The position numbers were made by a program, and so were the translations under genes. The notes beneath the pieces are model-generated. The model saw nothing but the letters and a program-made list of their open reading frames with translations, ran no database searches and was not told the DNA's origin. This document shows, one piece after another, positions 1 to 8,575 of a stretch of DNA of 64,000 nt. Every line of letters begins with the position of its first letter. Position 1 is the first letter of the stretch. The stretch spans positions 682,001 to 746,000 of the forward strand of contig WGNF01000003.1 in NCBI GenBank assembly GCA_016124615.1, read 5' to 3'. The stretch comes from Paracoccaceae bacterium. Its GTDB lineage: Bacteria > Pseudomonadota > Alphaproteobacteria > Rhodobacterales > Rhodobacteraceae.

Positions 1-471
1 GCCCGGCGCCATCGCAGGCCCCGGTGCGGCAACGATCAGCACGCCGTCGCGGGTCGCGGTGAATGTCGCCTCGGTGCCCGCCGGGGTGGTGGTTTCGAAC
101 ACCGTGACTGCCCCGGCCCTGGCAAGGTCGATCCCGCGCCGTTCAAGGCCCAGCCGCAACCCGCGCAGCCCCTGCCCCGCGTTGGCGGCCAGCAGCGCTT
201 TCAGCCCCTCGGCCCGCGCATTCGGCGCCGCACCGATGAGGCCCGCGTCAATCGTGCCCTTGGGATCAGCCGCGACCAGTTCGGCAACCTGCCCGCCCTC
301 GGTGTTCACCAGCGTGACGCGGTCGCCCGCGCCCAGCGTGACAAGGATCGCGCCGCCGCCCGGCACCTCGTAGCGTTCAAGGCCGGAACGGACGGCGAGC
401 GAGTCGGGCATCAGGATGCGGCTCGGGCGCGGCGGGCCGGGGATCACGCGCGGATAGATCGAGTCCAGCAT
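1..471 (-). CDS. tdm: Trimethylamine N-oxide demethylase candidate (DUF1989/aminomethyltransferase family), N-terminal part only
   Basis: The frame is open for 157 codons from an ATG at 471 to the window edge, so the C-terminal part is missing. The start has a strong GGAGGA ribosome site about 7 nt upstream. The visible protein begins MLDSIYPRVIPGPP and contains a beta-rich stretch (YEVPGGGAILVTLGAGDRV, then NTEGGQVAELVAAD) that resembles DUF1989/urea-carboxylase-associated domains. Known Tdm proteins combine DUF1989 with a C-terminal GcvT-type tetrahydrofolate domain and split TMAO into dimethylamine and formaldehyde. The name rests mainly on context: divergent from mgdABCD and in the same island as tmm, dmm, mgs and gmaS. 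The metal-ligand and folate regions lie outside the window. Another DUF1989 aminomethyltransferase is possible. Confidence 0.6.
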   Translation of the reverse strand, partial: MLDSIYPRVIPGPPRPSRILMPDSLAVRSGLERYEVPGGGAILVTLGAGDRVTLVNTEGGQVAELVAADPKGTIDAGLIGAAPNARAEGLKALLAANAGQGLRGLRLGLERRGIDLARAGAVTVFETTTPAGTEATFTATRDGVLIVAAPGPAMAPG

Positions 472-691
472 CGGGCGTTCCTCCGCGGCAGTTTGCATTT
501 CCAGAAACTTTATTTAACGCAAAGAATAACGACGCGGCACCTGCCCGGCAAGCCCCTTGCGCGCCAGGCCCATGCCCCGCGTGCGCCCATTCTGCGGCAT
601 GGCTGAAACGGCGTGACCCATGTCGGAAATGACGCGGGCGCCAGCCTGCCCCGGCGCCATATTTGGCGCAAGAACAGGCTCGGGGATAAAC
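472..691. promoter_or_regulatory. Divergent intergenic region between tdm candidate and mgdA
   Basis: This 220-bp gap must hold promoters for both the leftward and rightward genes. It contains an AT-rich island at about 498-530 in otherwise GC-rich DNA, with TTTCCAGAAA (498-507) and the interrupted repeat CTTT-N8-CAAAG just after it. Similar TTTCC half-sites occur upstream of dmmD and tmm. No transcription start can be fixed by eye. Confidence 0.4.
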
Positions 692-1942
692 ATGCGCTAT
701 TCCGGTTTCAGGGTGATCGCCGAGGCACTGACCGGCCACAAGGGCTGGACGCCCGCCTGGCGCGACCCCGCCCCGCAGCCAGCTTACGATTACATCATCG
801 TTGGCGGCGGCGGCCACGGCCTTGCCACCGCCTATTATCTGGCCAAGGAGTTCCGGCAGGCGCGTATCGCGGTGCTGGAAAGGGGCTGGATCGGCGGCGG
901 CAACGTCGGGCGCAATACCACGATCATCCGGTCCAACTACCTGCTCGATGGCAACGAGCCGTTCTATGAATTCTCGCTGAAACTGTGGGAGGGGCTGGAA
1001 CAGGACTTCAACTACAACGCGATGGTCAGCCAGCGCGGCATCCTGAACCTGATCCACACCGATGCGCAGCGCGACGCCTTCACCCGGCGCGGCAACGCGA
1101 TGATCCTGCACGGTGCCGATGCGCAGATGTACACCCGCGATCAGGTGCGCGAGATGTATCCCTTCCTCAACTTCGACAACGCCCGCTTTCCGATCAAGGG
1201 CGGCCTTGGCCAGAAACGCGGTGGCACCGTGCGCCACGATGCCGTGGCCTGGGGCTATGCCCGCGGGGCCGACGGGCGCGGGGTGGACATCATCCAGAAC
1301 TGCGAGGTCACCGGCTTCCGTATCGAGGGCGGTCGCGTTCTCGGCGTCGAAACCTCGCGCGGCTATATTGGCGCCGAGAAGATCGGCGTTGCGGTCGCGG
1401 GGTCGTCCAGCCGCGTCATGTCTCATGCCGGGATGCGCCTGCCGATGGAAAGCCATGTGCTGCAAGCCTTCGTATCCGAAGGGCTGAAACCCCTGCTCGA
1501 CGGCGTCATCACCTTTGGCGCGGGGCATTTCTACGTCAGCCAGTCCGACAAGGGCGGGCTGGTGTTCGGCGGCGATATCGACGGCTACAACTCCTACGCC
1601 CAACGCGGCAACCTCCCGGTGGTCGAGGATGTCTGCGAAGGCGGCATGGCGCTGATGCCGATGATCGGCCGCGCGCGGTTACTGCGCATGTGGGGCGGCG
1701 TGATGGACATGTCGATGGACGGCTCGCCGATCATCGATCGGACCGAAATCGACGGCCTCTATTTCAATGGTGGCTGGTGCTACGGCGGCTTCAAGGCGAC
1801 GCCCGCCTCGGGCTGGTGCTTTGCCCATCTGCTGGCCACCGACACCCCCCACCCGACCGCCACCGCCTATCGGTTCGATCGCTTCCGCAAGGGGCTGATG
1901 ATCGACGAAAAAGGCGTCGGCGCGCAGCCGAATCTGCATTGA
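692..1942 (+). CDS. mgdA: N-methylglutamate dehydrogenase subunit A (sarcosine oxidase beta-like)
   Basis: A 416-residue FAD-dependent oxidoreductase of the DAO/SoxB family, the usual length for that subunit. An N-terminal dinucleotide-binding motif is seen at YIIVGGGGHGLATAYYLA, followed by the glycine-rich GGGNVGRNTT segment. It would oxidise a secondary-amine N-methyl group, probably N-methylglutamate to glutamate plus a C1 unit. The start at MRYSGF is preferred over an upstream in-frame ATG because it gives the family N-terminus. It is the first gene of a compact four-gene operon with delta-, alpha- and gamma-like subunits. By homology alone it could be called soxB. The Mgd assignment comes from the neighbouring mgs, gmaS and dmm genes. 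Confidence 0.85.
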   Translation: MRYSGFRVIAEALTGHKGWTPAWRDPAPQPAYDYIIVGGGGHGLATAYYLAKEFRQARIAVLERGWIGGGNVGRNTTIIRSNYLLDGNEPFYEFSLKLWEGLEQDFNYNAMVSQRGILNLIHTDAQRDAFTRRGNAMILHGADAQMYTRDQVREMYPFLNFDNARFPIKGGLGQKRGGTVRHDAVAWGYARGADGRGVDIIQNCEVTGFRIEGGRVLGVETSRGYIGAEKIGVAVAGSSSRVMSHAGMRLPMESHVLQAFVSEGLKPLLDGVITFGAGHFYVSQSDKGGLVFGGDIDGYNSYAQRGNLPVVEDVCEGGMALMPMIGRARLLRMWGGVMDMSMDGSPIIDRTEIDGLYFNGGWCYGGFKATPASGWCFAHLLATDTPHPTATAYRFDRFRKGLMIDEKGVGAQPNLH

Positions 1943-1955
1943 GGGAGCCACAGAT

Positions 1956-2243
1956 ATGATCATCAACCACCCCCTTCTTGGCCCCCGTGACGCGCAGGAA
2001 TTCGTCTATTTCGGCGACGCCGCCCTGATCGCCCGCCCCGATGGGCTGTCTGAGGGGGCAGAAGCGACGTTCCACGATTACCTCTACCTGCGCGACAACC
2101 CGGCGGGCGATCATCGCGAGCTTTGGTATCACGAACAGGGCGACCGGTCGTGGCTGGTGGTCACGCGCAACACGCTGACACATGACATCACCGCGGTCGA
2201 ACTCGCCCGCGATGTCGCCCGCCACATGGGGCGCGGCAGATGA
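1956..2243 (+). CDS. mgdB: N-methylglutamate dehydrogenase subunit B (sarcosine oxidase delta-like)
   Basis: A 95-residue small subunit carrying the delta-family core GPRDAQEF near the N-terminus and ELWYHEQGDRSWLVVTRNT in the middle. Classical sarcosine oxidase delta subunits bind zinc through a CPxC-type pair before GPRD and a later GC motif. Here these are HPLLGPRD and GDRSW, and the protein contains no cysteine at all, so that zinc site is absent. This fits a specialised N-methylglutamate dehydrogenase branch better than true sarcosine oxidase. It starts 13 nt after mgdA and its stop overlaps the mgdC start by 4 nt, indicating translational coupling. Confidence 0.85.
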   Translation: MIINHPLLGPRDAQEFVYFGDAALIARPDGLSEGAEATFHDYLYLRDNPAGDHRELWYHEQGDRSWLVVTRNTLTHDITAVELARDVARHMGRGR

Positions 2244-5191
2244 GCCAGATGAACCGCATCGCTGGCGGCCAGATCGACCGCGGCCAGACGCTCCGCTTCA
2301 GCTTCGACGGGCAGGCCTTCACCGGCCATGCGGGCGACACGCTCGCCTCCGCGCTGCTGGCGAACGGCGTCCGCCTGATGGGCCGCAGCTTCAAATACCA
2401 CCGCCCGCGCGGCCCGCTGTCTGCCGGGTCCGAGGAACCCAACGCCTTGGTCGAACTGCGCAGCGGCGCGCGGCGCGAGCCGAACACCCGCGCCACCGTC
2501 ACCGAACTGTTCGCCGGGCTGGAGGCGACCAGCCAGAACCGCTGGCCCTCGCTCAAGTTCGACGCGCTGGCGATCAACGATCGCCTGTCGCCCTTCTTCG
2601 CGGCGGGGTTCTACTACAAGACCTTCATGTGGCCCGCCGCCTTCTGGGAGAAGCTGTACGAGCCACTGATCCGCCGTGCCGCGGGCCTTGGCACGCTGTC
2701 GCGCGAACCCGACCCCGACGCCTACGACAAGGGCTTCCTGCACTGCGACCTGCTGATCATCGGCGCCGGTCCGGCGGGCCTTGCCGCCGCGCTGACCGCG
2801 GGCCGCGCGGGTGCCCGCGTCATAATTGCCGACGAGGATTTCCGCATGGGTGGCCGCCTCAACGCGGAAACCTTCGGTATCAATGACGCCCCTGCCGCCG
2901 ACTGGGCCGCGCAGACGGTCGCCGACCTTGCGCAGATGCCCAACGTCCGCCTGTTGCCCCGCACCACCATCATCGGCGCCTTCGACCACGGCATCTATGC
3001 GGCGGTCGAGCGCGTCTCGGACCACCTTGCCATCACGCCCGCAGGCAAGCCGCGCCAGATCCTGTGGCGGCTTTACGCCCGCCGCGCGATCCTGTGCGCC
3101 GGGGCCACCGAACGCCCCATCGCGTTCGAGAACAACGACCGGCCCGGCATCCTGCTGGCCGGGTCTTTGCGCGCCTATGCCAACCGCTGGGCCGTCGCCG
3201 TGGGCACCCCCACCGCGATCTTCACCAACAACGATGACGGGTTGCGCACCGCGCGCGACCTGATCGCCAAGGGGGTCGCGGTGTCCGCCGTGATCGACAC
3301 CCGCGCGGGCGGCCCGAAACTGCCCGGCACCGACCACATTCAGGGCGCCGAGGTGATCGACACGGCAGGCCGCCTTGGCCTGACCCAGATTACCATCCGC
3401 GATGCGCAGGGCCGCACCCGCACCATTCCGGCGCAGGCGCTTGGCGTGTCGGGCGGCTGGAACCCCAACCTCAACATCTCGTCGCACCATCGCGGCCGCC
3501 CGGTCTGGAACGACGCGCTGGCCGCGTTCACCCCCGGCCCCGGCGGGCCGCAGGGCCTGACCGCAGCGGGTGCCGCAGCGGGCGCCTTCTCGACCCACGC
3601 TGCGCTCGCCACCGGCGCGGCCGAGGCGCTGGCCGCCCTCGCCGACCTTGGCATCAGCGCCGCGCAGCTGGACCTGCCGAAAGCCGAGGACACCCCCACC
3701 GCGATCACCCCGCACTGGTATGTGGCCGCAGGCAAGGGCCGCGCCTGGATCGACCAGCAGAACGACGTGACCGTCAAGGATGTGAAACTGGCGCATCAGG
3801 AAAACTTCCGATCCGTCGAGCATCTGAAGCGCTATACCACGCTGGGCATGGCCACCGATCAGGGCAAGACCGGCAATATGCTCGGCCTTGCCGTGATGGC
3901 CGAACTGACCGGCAAGACGATCCCCGAGACCGGCACCACGATCTATCGCCCGCCCTATACCCCCGTCGCGATGGGCGTGCTGGCGGGCCGCTCGCAGGGC
4001 GCCGATTTCCGCCCCAGACGCCTGACCCCCTCGCACCGATGGGCCGCCGAGCAGGGCGCGGTCTTTGTCGAGGTTGGCATGTGGCTGCGCGCCCAATGGC
4101 TGCCCCGTGCGGGCGAAACCCATTGGCGTCAGTCGGTGGATCGCGAGGTGCTGGTCACCCGCAATTCGGCGGGCATCTGCGACGTGACCACGCTTGGCAA
4201 GATCGACATTCAGGGCACCGATGCGGGCCTGTTCCTTGATCGCGTCTATGCCAACACCTTCTCCACCCTCGCCGTGGGCAAGGTCCGCTATGGCCTGATG
4301 CTGCGCGAAGACGGCATGGTGATGGACGACGGCACCACCGCCCGCCTTGGGCCAAACGAATACGTCATGACCACGACCACCGCCAATGCGGTGCCGGTGT
4401 TCCGCCATCTGGAATATTGCCGCCAATGCCTGTGGCCCGACCTTGACGTGCAACTGATTTCGACGACCGAGGCTTGGGCGCAATTTTCCGTCGCAGGACC
4501 GAATGCGCGCAAGCTGCTGGAAAAGCTGGTGGATCAGGATATTTCCGACGCTGCCTTCCCTTATATGGCCTGCGCCGAAATTACCGTTTGCGGCGGCCTG
4601 CGCGCGCGGCTCTTCCGCATCTCGTTCTCGGGCGAGCTGGCGTATGAGATTGCGGTGCCGACCCGCTATGGCGACGCGATGATCCGCGAACTGGTCGCGG
4701 CGGGGCAGGAATTCGACGCCGTGGTCTATGGCACCGAGGCGCTTGGCGTCATGCGGGTTGAAAAGGGCCATGTTGCGGGCAACGAGTTGAACGGCCAGTC
4801 CGCCGCGCTCAACATGGGGCTGGGCAAGATGGTGTCGCGCAAGAAAGACGCGATCGGCATGGTGCTGTCGCAGCGCGAGGGGATGACCCGCGACGGCGGC
4901 CTGCGGCTGGTCGGCGTCAAGCCCGTCGATCCCGCGAAATCGCTGACGGCGGGCAGCCACTTCCTCGCGCTCGGGGCACCCTCCACCGCCGCGCATGACG
5001 ATGGCTGGCTGACCTCGGTCGTGTTCTCGCCCAACCTCGGCCATTCCATCGCGCTTGGCTACCTCAAGAACGGCACCGCGCGGCTGGGCGAGCGTCTGCG
5101 CACCGTCAACCTGCTGGCCGGAACCGAGGTCGAGGTCGAAATCACCAGTCCGCATTTCATCGACCCGGAAGGAGCGCGTCTCCGTGCCTGA
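2240..5191 (+). CDS. mgdC: N-methylglutamate dehydrogenase subunit C (sarcosine oxidase alpha-like)
   Basis: A 983-residue alpha-type subunit. Residues about 1-100 form the Fer2_4-like N-terminal domain (SFDGQAFTGHAGDTLASALL, then SFKYHRPRG). A FAD/NAD Rossmann region follows at about 165-490 (LLIIGAGPAGLAAALTAG). The C-terminal third, from about 600, is a GcvT-type folate-binding domain (HRWAAEQGAVFVEVGMWLRA onward). This subunit should pass the methyl-derived C1 unit to tetrahydrofolate as 5,10-methylene-THF, with the beta subunit doing amine oxidation. Length and domain order match SoxA. It overlaps mgdB at the start and mgdD at the end (8 nt). Confidence 0.86.
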   Translation: MSQMNRIAGGQIDRGQTLRFSFDGQAFTGHAGDTLASALLANGVRLMGRSFKYHRPRGPLSAGSEEPNALVELRSGARREPNTRATVTELFAGLEATSQNRWPSLKFDALAINDRLSPFFAAGFYYKTFMWPAAFWEKLYEPLIRRAAGLGTLSREPDPDAYDKGFLHCDLLIIGAGPAGLAAALTAGRAGARVIIADEDFRMGGRLNAETFGINDAPAADWAAQTVADLAQMPNVRLLPRTTIIGAFDHGIYAAVERVSDHLAITPAGKPRQILWRLYARRAILCAGATERPIAFENNDRPGILLAGSLRAYANRWAVAVGTPTAIFTNNDDGLRTARDLIAKGVAVSAVIDTRAGGPKLPGTDHIQGAEVIDTAGRLGLTQITIRDAQGRTRTIPAQALGVSGGWNPNLNISSHHRGRPVWNDALAAFTPGPGGPQGLTAAGAAAGAFSTHAALATGAAEALAALADLGISAAQLDLPKAEDTPTAITPHWYVAAGKGRAWIDQQNDVTVKDVKLAHQENFRSVEHLKRYTTLGMATDQGKTGNMLGLAVMAELTGKTIPETGTTIYRPPYTPVAMGVLAGRSQGADFRPRRLTPSHRWAAEQGAVFVEVGMWLRAQWLPRAGETHWRQSVDREVLVTRNSAGICDVTTLGKIDIQGTDAGLFLDRVYANTFSTLAVGKVRYGLMLREDGMVMDDGTTARLGPNEYVMTTTTANAVPVFRHLEYCRQCLWPDLDVQLISTTEAWAQFSVAGPNARKLLEKLVDQDISDAAFPYMACAEITVCGGLRARLFRISFSGELAYEIAVPTRYGDAMIRELVAAGQEFDAVVYGTEALGVMRVEKGHVAGNELNGQSAALNMGLGKMVSRKKDAIGMVLSQREGMTRDGGLRLVGVKPVDPAKSLTAGSHFLALGAPSTAAHDDGWLTSVVFSPNLGHSIALGYLKNGTARLGERLRTVNLLAGTEVEVEITSPHFIDPEGARLRA

Positions 5192-5750
5192 ACATCGCCT
5201 GAAACCGCTGACGCCGCTGGGCCACGCCGCGCCGGAAACCGTCACCATCGGCCCGCTCACCATCACCGAGGTGGTGACGACCGCGCTGGCCTCGCTGGCG
5301 AGCCGGCGCGGGCGCGCGGCCGATGTCGCCGCCGTCGCCGCGGCGCAGGGCATCCCGCTGCCCGGCCCCGGCCGTGTCGCCGCGGGCCCGACCTATACCG
5401 CCTTCTGGCTTGGCCCCGACCAGTGGATGGTCGAGGCACCCTTTGCCAGCCACGAGGATATCGCCGCGATCCTGCGCCCGGCCTTCGCCGATGCCGCCTC
5501 GATCACCGAGCAGACCGACGCCTGGGCGCGGTTCGACCTTGCGGCCGCCGATCTGCCCGCGCTGTTCGAACGGCTCTGCGGCTTCGATCTGCGCGCCAGC
5601 CCGACCGACGCCGCCACCCGCACGGTGATCGAGCACCTGGGTTGCTACCTCGTGCGCCGCACCGATACCGCGCTGACGATCTACGGCCCGCGATCCTCGG
5701 CGCAAAGCCTGCACCACACGCTGACCACGGCGGCCCGCAGCGTGTACTAA
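5184..5750 (+). CDS. mgdD: N-methylglutamate dehydrogenase subunit D (sarcosine oxidase gamma-like)
   Basis: A 188-residue gamma-type subunit that starts with GTG inside the end of mgdC, with GGAG about 9 nt upstream. The sequence begins MPEHRLKPLTPLG. It has the GcvT-related gamma-family core, including YTAFWLGPDQWMVEAP and a conserved LFERLCGFDLR segment. It is the last gene of the mgdABCD operon. Its final codons overlap by 4 nt the end of the convergent GlxA-family regulator gene, so the two transcripts run into each other. The function is structural within the heterotetramer, and no separate catalytic motif is seen. Confidence 0.83.
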   Translation: MPEHRLKPLTPLGHAAPETVTIGPLTITEVVTTALASLASRRGRAADVAAVAAAQGIPLPGPGRVAAGPTYTAFWLGPDQWMVEAPFASHEDIAAILRPAFADAASITEQTDAWARFDLAAADLPALFERLCGFDLRASPTDAATRTVIEHLGCYLVRRTDTALTIYGPRSSAQSLHHTLTTAARSVY

Positions 5751-6763
5751 CCCTGATCGGTGGGCGACATGCCCCCGGCCAGACCGCGCAACCCGACCAA
5801 CCGGCGGCGTTCGTCATTCGGATTGACGCCAAACGCCTCGGCATAGTGCCGCGTCATCGGCGACGAGGTGGCATAGCCCACCGACTGCGCGATCTGGGCG
5901 ATGGTCTGGGTCGAATAGAGCACCCGCTGGCGCGCCTTGCGCAGCCGCATCAGGCGATAGTATTTCAGCGGGCTCTGCCCGGTCGCCTGCTTGAAGCAGC
6001 GTTCCAGATGGCGTTCCGACAGGTCGAGCGCCGCCGCCACATCGGCGATCTGGATCGGGTCTTCGATATGCTCGGCAAAGATGCGGATCGCGGCGCGGAT
6101 CGGTTCGGGCAGCAGGTCGTCGGTGCCGCCGCGTTTCTGCACCGGCACCTTCTGGGTGCTGTCCTCGGCCCGCACGAAGGGGTGCTGAAACCAGCAGGCG
6201 ACCTCGGTCATCGTGTCGCGGCCCAGCCGTTCCTCGATCAGCCGCAGCATCAGGTCGAACACCGCCCCGGCGCCCGAGGCGGTATAGCGCCGCCGTTCGC
6301 GCACGATCACCGCCTGGCTGGCTTTCGCCGCCGGGAATTCCGCCTTGAACGCCTCTTCATAGCACCAGTGCACCGAGGCGCTGTGCCCCTCCATCACGCC
6401 CGACCGTACCAGCGGGAAGATGCCGCCGCTGAAGCCGCCCAGCACCACGCCGCAGCGATCCAGCCAGCGCACCTGCGCATTGGCGCGGCGGGGATGGACA
6501 AAGCGCGAGGTCGGGCTGGACAGGAAGATCAGGCAATCAAGGCCCAGCACCTCTGACAGCATCATGTCGGGATCGAACCGCACCTCGGCGCTCGACCGGA
6601 TCGGGCCGGGCTCTTCACCGATCAGCCGCCAGGCGAACTCTCGCCGCCCGGTGATTTCATTGGCCGCCCGAAGCGGCTCGATGGCCGAGGTCAGGCAGGC
6701 CATCGGAAAGCCGGGGAACAGCAGGAACCCCAGCGTCAGGCAGCTGTCTTTATGCGCGATCAT
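5747..6763 (-). CDS. GlxA-family transcriptional regulator (DJ-1/PfpI-like domain plus AraC HTH)
   Basis: A 338-residue regulator with an N-terminal class-I glutamine-amidotransferase-like domain (about 1-180, beginning LGFLLFPGFPMACLTSAIEP) and a C-terminal AraC/XylS DNA-binding domain (about 225-320) with two helix-turn-helix segments (IADVAAALDLSERHLERCF and TIAQIAQSVGYATSSPMTRHY). Relatives such as GbdR, CdhR and ArgR regulate catabolism of quaternary or methylated amines and amino acids. Its place between mgd and dmm makes methylamine or downstream C1 genes plausible targets. It is divergent from the XRE-cupin gene and convergent with mgdD. The ligand is unknown. Confidence 0.85.
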   Translation of the reverse strand: MIAHKDSCLTLGFLLFPGFPMACLTSAIEPLRAANEITGRREFAWRLIGEEPGPIRSSAEVRFDPDMMLSEVLGLDCLIFLSSPTSRFVHPRRANAQVRWLDRCGVVLGGFSGGIFPLVRSGVMEGHSASVHWCYEEAFKAEFPAAKASQAVIVRERRRYTASGAGAVFDLMLRLIEERLGRDTMTEVACWFQHPFVRAEDSTQKVPVQKRGGTDDLLPEPIRAAIRIFAEHIEDPIQIADVAAALDLSERHLERCFKQATGQSPLKYYRLMRLRKARQRVLYSTQTIAQIAQSVGYATSSPMTRHYAEAFGVNPNDERRRLVGLRGLAGGMSPTDQG

Positions 6764-6794
6764 GGCATTTGCATTCCGATTGAGCCCGCGTATA

Positions 6795-6810
6795 TTTCAC
6801 GGTAGTGAAA
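6795..6810. promoter_or_regulatory. Perfect 16-bp interrupted palindrome, candidate operator
   Basis: TTTCAC-GGTA-GTGAAA has perfect 6-bp arms and lies between the divergent GlxA-family gene (start 6763) and the XRE-cupin gene (start 6845). It sits in an AT-rich patch. Autoregulation by the XRE-cupin protein is the simplest reading, but the site could equally serve the AraC-type regulator. Confidence 0.55.
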
Positions 6811-6844
6811 ATTCTTGGCCGCTTGTTTACGCATAGGCAACCCG

Positions 6845-7519
6845 ATGAGCACAAGCCCGACCCCTTCCGAAGACGACGCCCCGGCCATCGCCAAGGCCAA
6901 ACCGGCCTTCGATCAGGATCCCCACCGCGTCCGCGAGTTGAGCGAGCGCAATCTGGAAATGGCGATCGGGCGCGCGGTGCGGTCGTTCCGCCGCCAGCAG
7001 AACATGACGGTCGCCGATCTGGCGGGCGTCACCGGCCTCTCGATCGGAATGCTGTCGAAGATCGAGAACGGCATCACCTCGCCCTCGCTGACGACGTTGC
7101 AAATCCTCAGCCACGCCTTTTCGACGCCGATCACCTCGTTCTTCCGCGGCTTCGAGGAACGCCGCGAGGTGCAGCACGTCAAGGCCGGCGAGCATATCGA
7201 GATCGAGCGTCGCGGCACCCGCGCCGGGCATCAGTACAACCTGCTGGGCCACATCGGCTCGAATTCGTCCGGCGTGGTGGTGGAACCCTACCTGATCACG
7301 CTGACCGCCCAATCCGACGTGTTCCCGACCTTCCAGCATGACGGGATCGAACTGCTCTACATGCTTGAGGGCGAGGTTACGTACCGGCACGGCGATCAAC
7401 TTTTCCCCCTGAAACCCGGCGACAGCCTGTTCTTCGACGCGGATGCCCAGCACGGGCCCGAGATCCTCGACAAGCTGCCCGCGCGCTACCTGTCGGTCAT
7501 CTCGTATCCGCAGCCCTGA
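6845..7519 (+). CDS. XRE-family regulator with C-terminal cupin domain
   Basis: A 224-residue regulator. The helix-turn-helix lies at about residues 38-93 (MTVADLAGVTGLSIGMLSKI and following). A cupin_2 domain lies at about 140-215 (FQHDGIELLYMLEGEVTYRH, then PGDSLFFDADAQHGPE). This architecture is typical of PuuR-like regulators in which the cupin senses a small amine, polyamine or amino-acid-derived ligand. The start MSTSPTPSED was chosen over an in-frame ATG 30 nt upstream. Neither has a strong ribosome site. It lies between mgdABCD and dmmDABC, so it is the best local candidate for a methylamine-pathway regulator. That role is inferred from position only. Confidence 0.83.
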   Translation: MSTSPTPSEDDAPAIAKAKPAFDQDPHRVRELSERNLEMAIGRAVRSFRRQQNMTVADLAGVTGLSIGMLSKIENGITSPSLTTLQILSHAFSTPITSFFRGFEERREVQHVKAGEHIEIERRGTRAGHQYNLLGHIGSNSSGVVVEPYLITLTAQSDVFPTFQHDGIELLYMLEGEVTYRHGDQLFPLKPGDSLFFDADAQHGPEILDKLPARYLSVISYPQP

Positions 7520-8566
7520 TCATTCGGGATCCGGCATCCAGCCCGGCGAGGTCGGCGCGCCGTCATCGAACCGCGCGAGGTAGTCGACCATCGTCGCCCG
7601 GTTCCGCTCGAACCCCTTGTAGGTGGCAAGCTCCACCGGCAGATCGCGGATCACCCGGTGCAGGCGGCGGCCCCATTTCGGAATCGTCACCAGTTCGTCG
7701 AACCGGATCAGGTAGCAGCGGATCGGAAAGGCGATGGCATTCGAGCGCGGCAACCGGTGCAGCGTCTGCAGTTCCACCCGCAGATGCATCCGGCTGCCGA
7801 CGTTGCCGGGCGTGATCATCGCCCGCGTCGGGCCCCAGACCGGGTAGTTTTCCGGGCTGGTATCCAGCAGCGGATCGACCGTCATGGTCCAGTTGAACCG
7901 CCGCACCGGCGCGCCGTGCTGCAACTTCAGCAGAAACTTCAGCGCGCGGTCGAACACGCCCAGTTCATGCGCCTTCGGCACTGGCGCGTGCCATTCGTGA
8001 AAGCCCATGCCGATGTCGAAATCCAGGCTCCAGTCGGCCTGCGTCGTGACCATCCCGGCCTCGATCCACAGGTTGTCGTCGCGCTGATCCTGCAGGGTGA
8101 AATCGCCCTGCGCCTGCCGCGTGATGTATTCCATCGGGCCATAGGGCAGCGTGGTTTCGTCGAGAAAGGTAAAGCTCTGGTCGATCTGCATCGGCCGGTT
8201 GATCCAGTGCCAGCGGTTGCCGTTCTTGTGCAGTTCGAACAGGTCGGGATAGTCGCGTGCCTTCGACTCCATGATCAGTTCCAGCAAGTCCCAGCCCGCC
8301 AGCGTCATGTGCGGCAGCGACTGGCAGCGCAGCGGATCCTCGGCCAGCACCAGCGCGCGGTCGCGCATTTCGGAAAGGTAGTGTTCATCGACGTCGAAAT
8401 TGTGCTCGAACACGGTGCCCTTCGGCCCGGGCACATGCGGTTCCATGTTCACCGAATACATATAGTCGTCGCGGTCGAACGGAAACGGAAAGCGCCGGAT
8501 CGCCGCGGGCGAGTTGTGGAAGGTGAAATCGCCGCGGAACGTCTCGGTGTTGAACGTCAGCCCCAT
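7520..8566 (-). CDS. dmmC: Dimethylamine monooxygenase catalytic subunit, DUF3445/heme-dependent oxidative N-demethylase family
   Basis: A 348-residue DUF3445 (HDOD) protein, the family that supplies the oxidative N-demethylase component of bacterial dimethylamine monooxygenase (DMA to MMA plus formaldehyde). Family-like segments include FHNSPAAIRRFPFPFDRDDY near the N-terminus, DFDIGMGFHEWHAPVPK in the middle and LRVELQTLHRLPRSNAIAFP near the C-terminus. It is the last gene of a four-gene operon with a GcvT protein, a small zinc-ribbon protein and a reductase. The gene letter follows the published D-A-B-C order, which matches the order here. The letter-to-subunit match is from memory. Confidence 0.82.
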   Translation of the reverse strand: MGLTFNTETFRGDFTFHNSPAAIRRFPFPFDRDDYMYSVNMEPHVPGPKGTVFEHNFDVDEHYLSEMRDRALVLAEDPLRCQSLPHMTLAGWDLLELIMESKARDYPDLFELHKNGNRWHWINRPMQIDQSFTFLDETTLPYGPMEYITRQAQGDFTLQDQRDDNLWIEAGMVTTQADWSLDFDIGMGFHEWHAPVPKAHELGVFDRALKFLLKLQHGAPVRRFNWTMTVDPLLDTSPENYPVWGPTRAMITPGNVGSRMHLRVELQTLHRLPRSNAIAFPIRCYLIRFDELVTIPKWGRRLHRVIRDLPVELATYKGFERNRATMVDYLARFDDGAPTSPGWMPDPE

Positions 8567-8575
8567 CGCTTCCCC

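Noticed and set aside
2129-5353. A very long open frame on the minus strand (over 1000 codons)
   Set aside because: It is fully antisense to mgdC, which has clear SoxA-family domains and coupled start and stop. Codon composition of the antisense frame (many Arg, Gly, Ala, Gln, His) is typical of a GC-rich shadow frame.
692-5750. Calling the first operon sarcosine oxidase soxBDAG
   Set aside because: The homology is real, but neighbouring mgsABC, gmaS and dmm genes and the cysteine-free delta subunit favour N-methylglutamate dehydrogenase. No glyA or betaine genes are adjacent.
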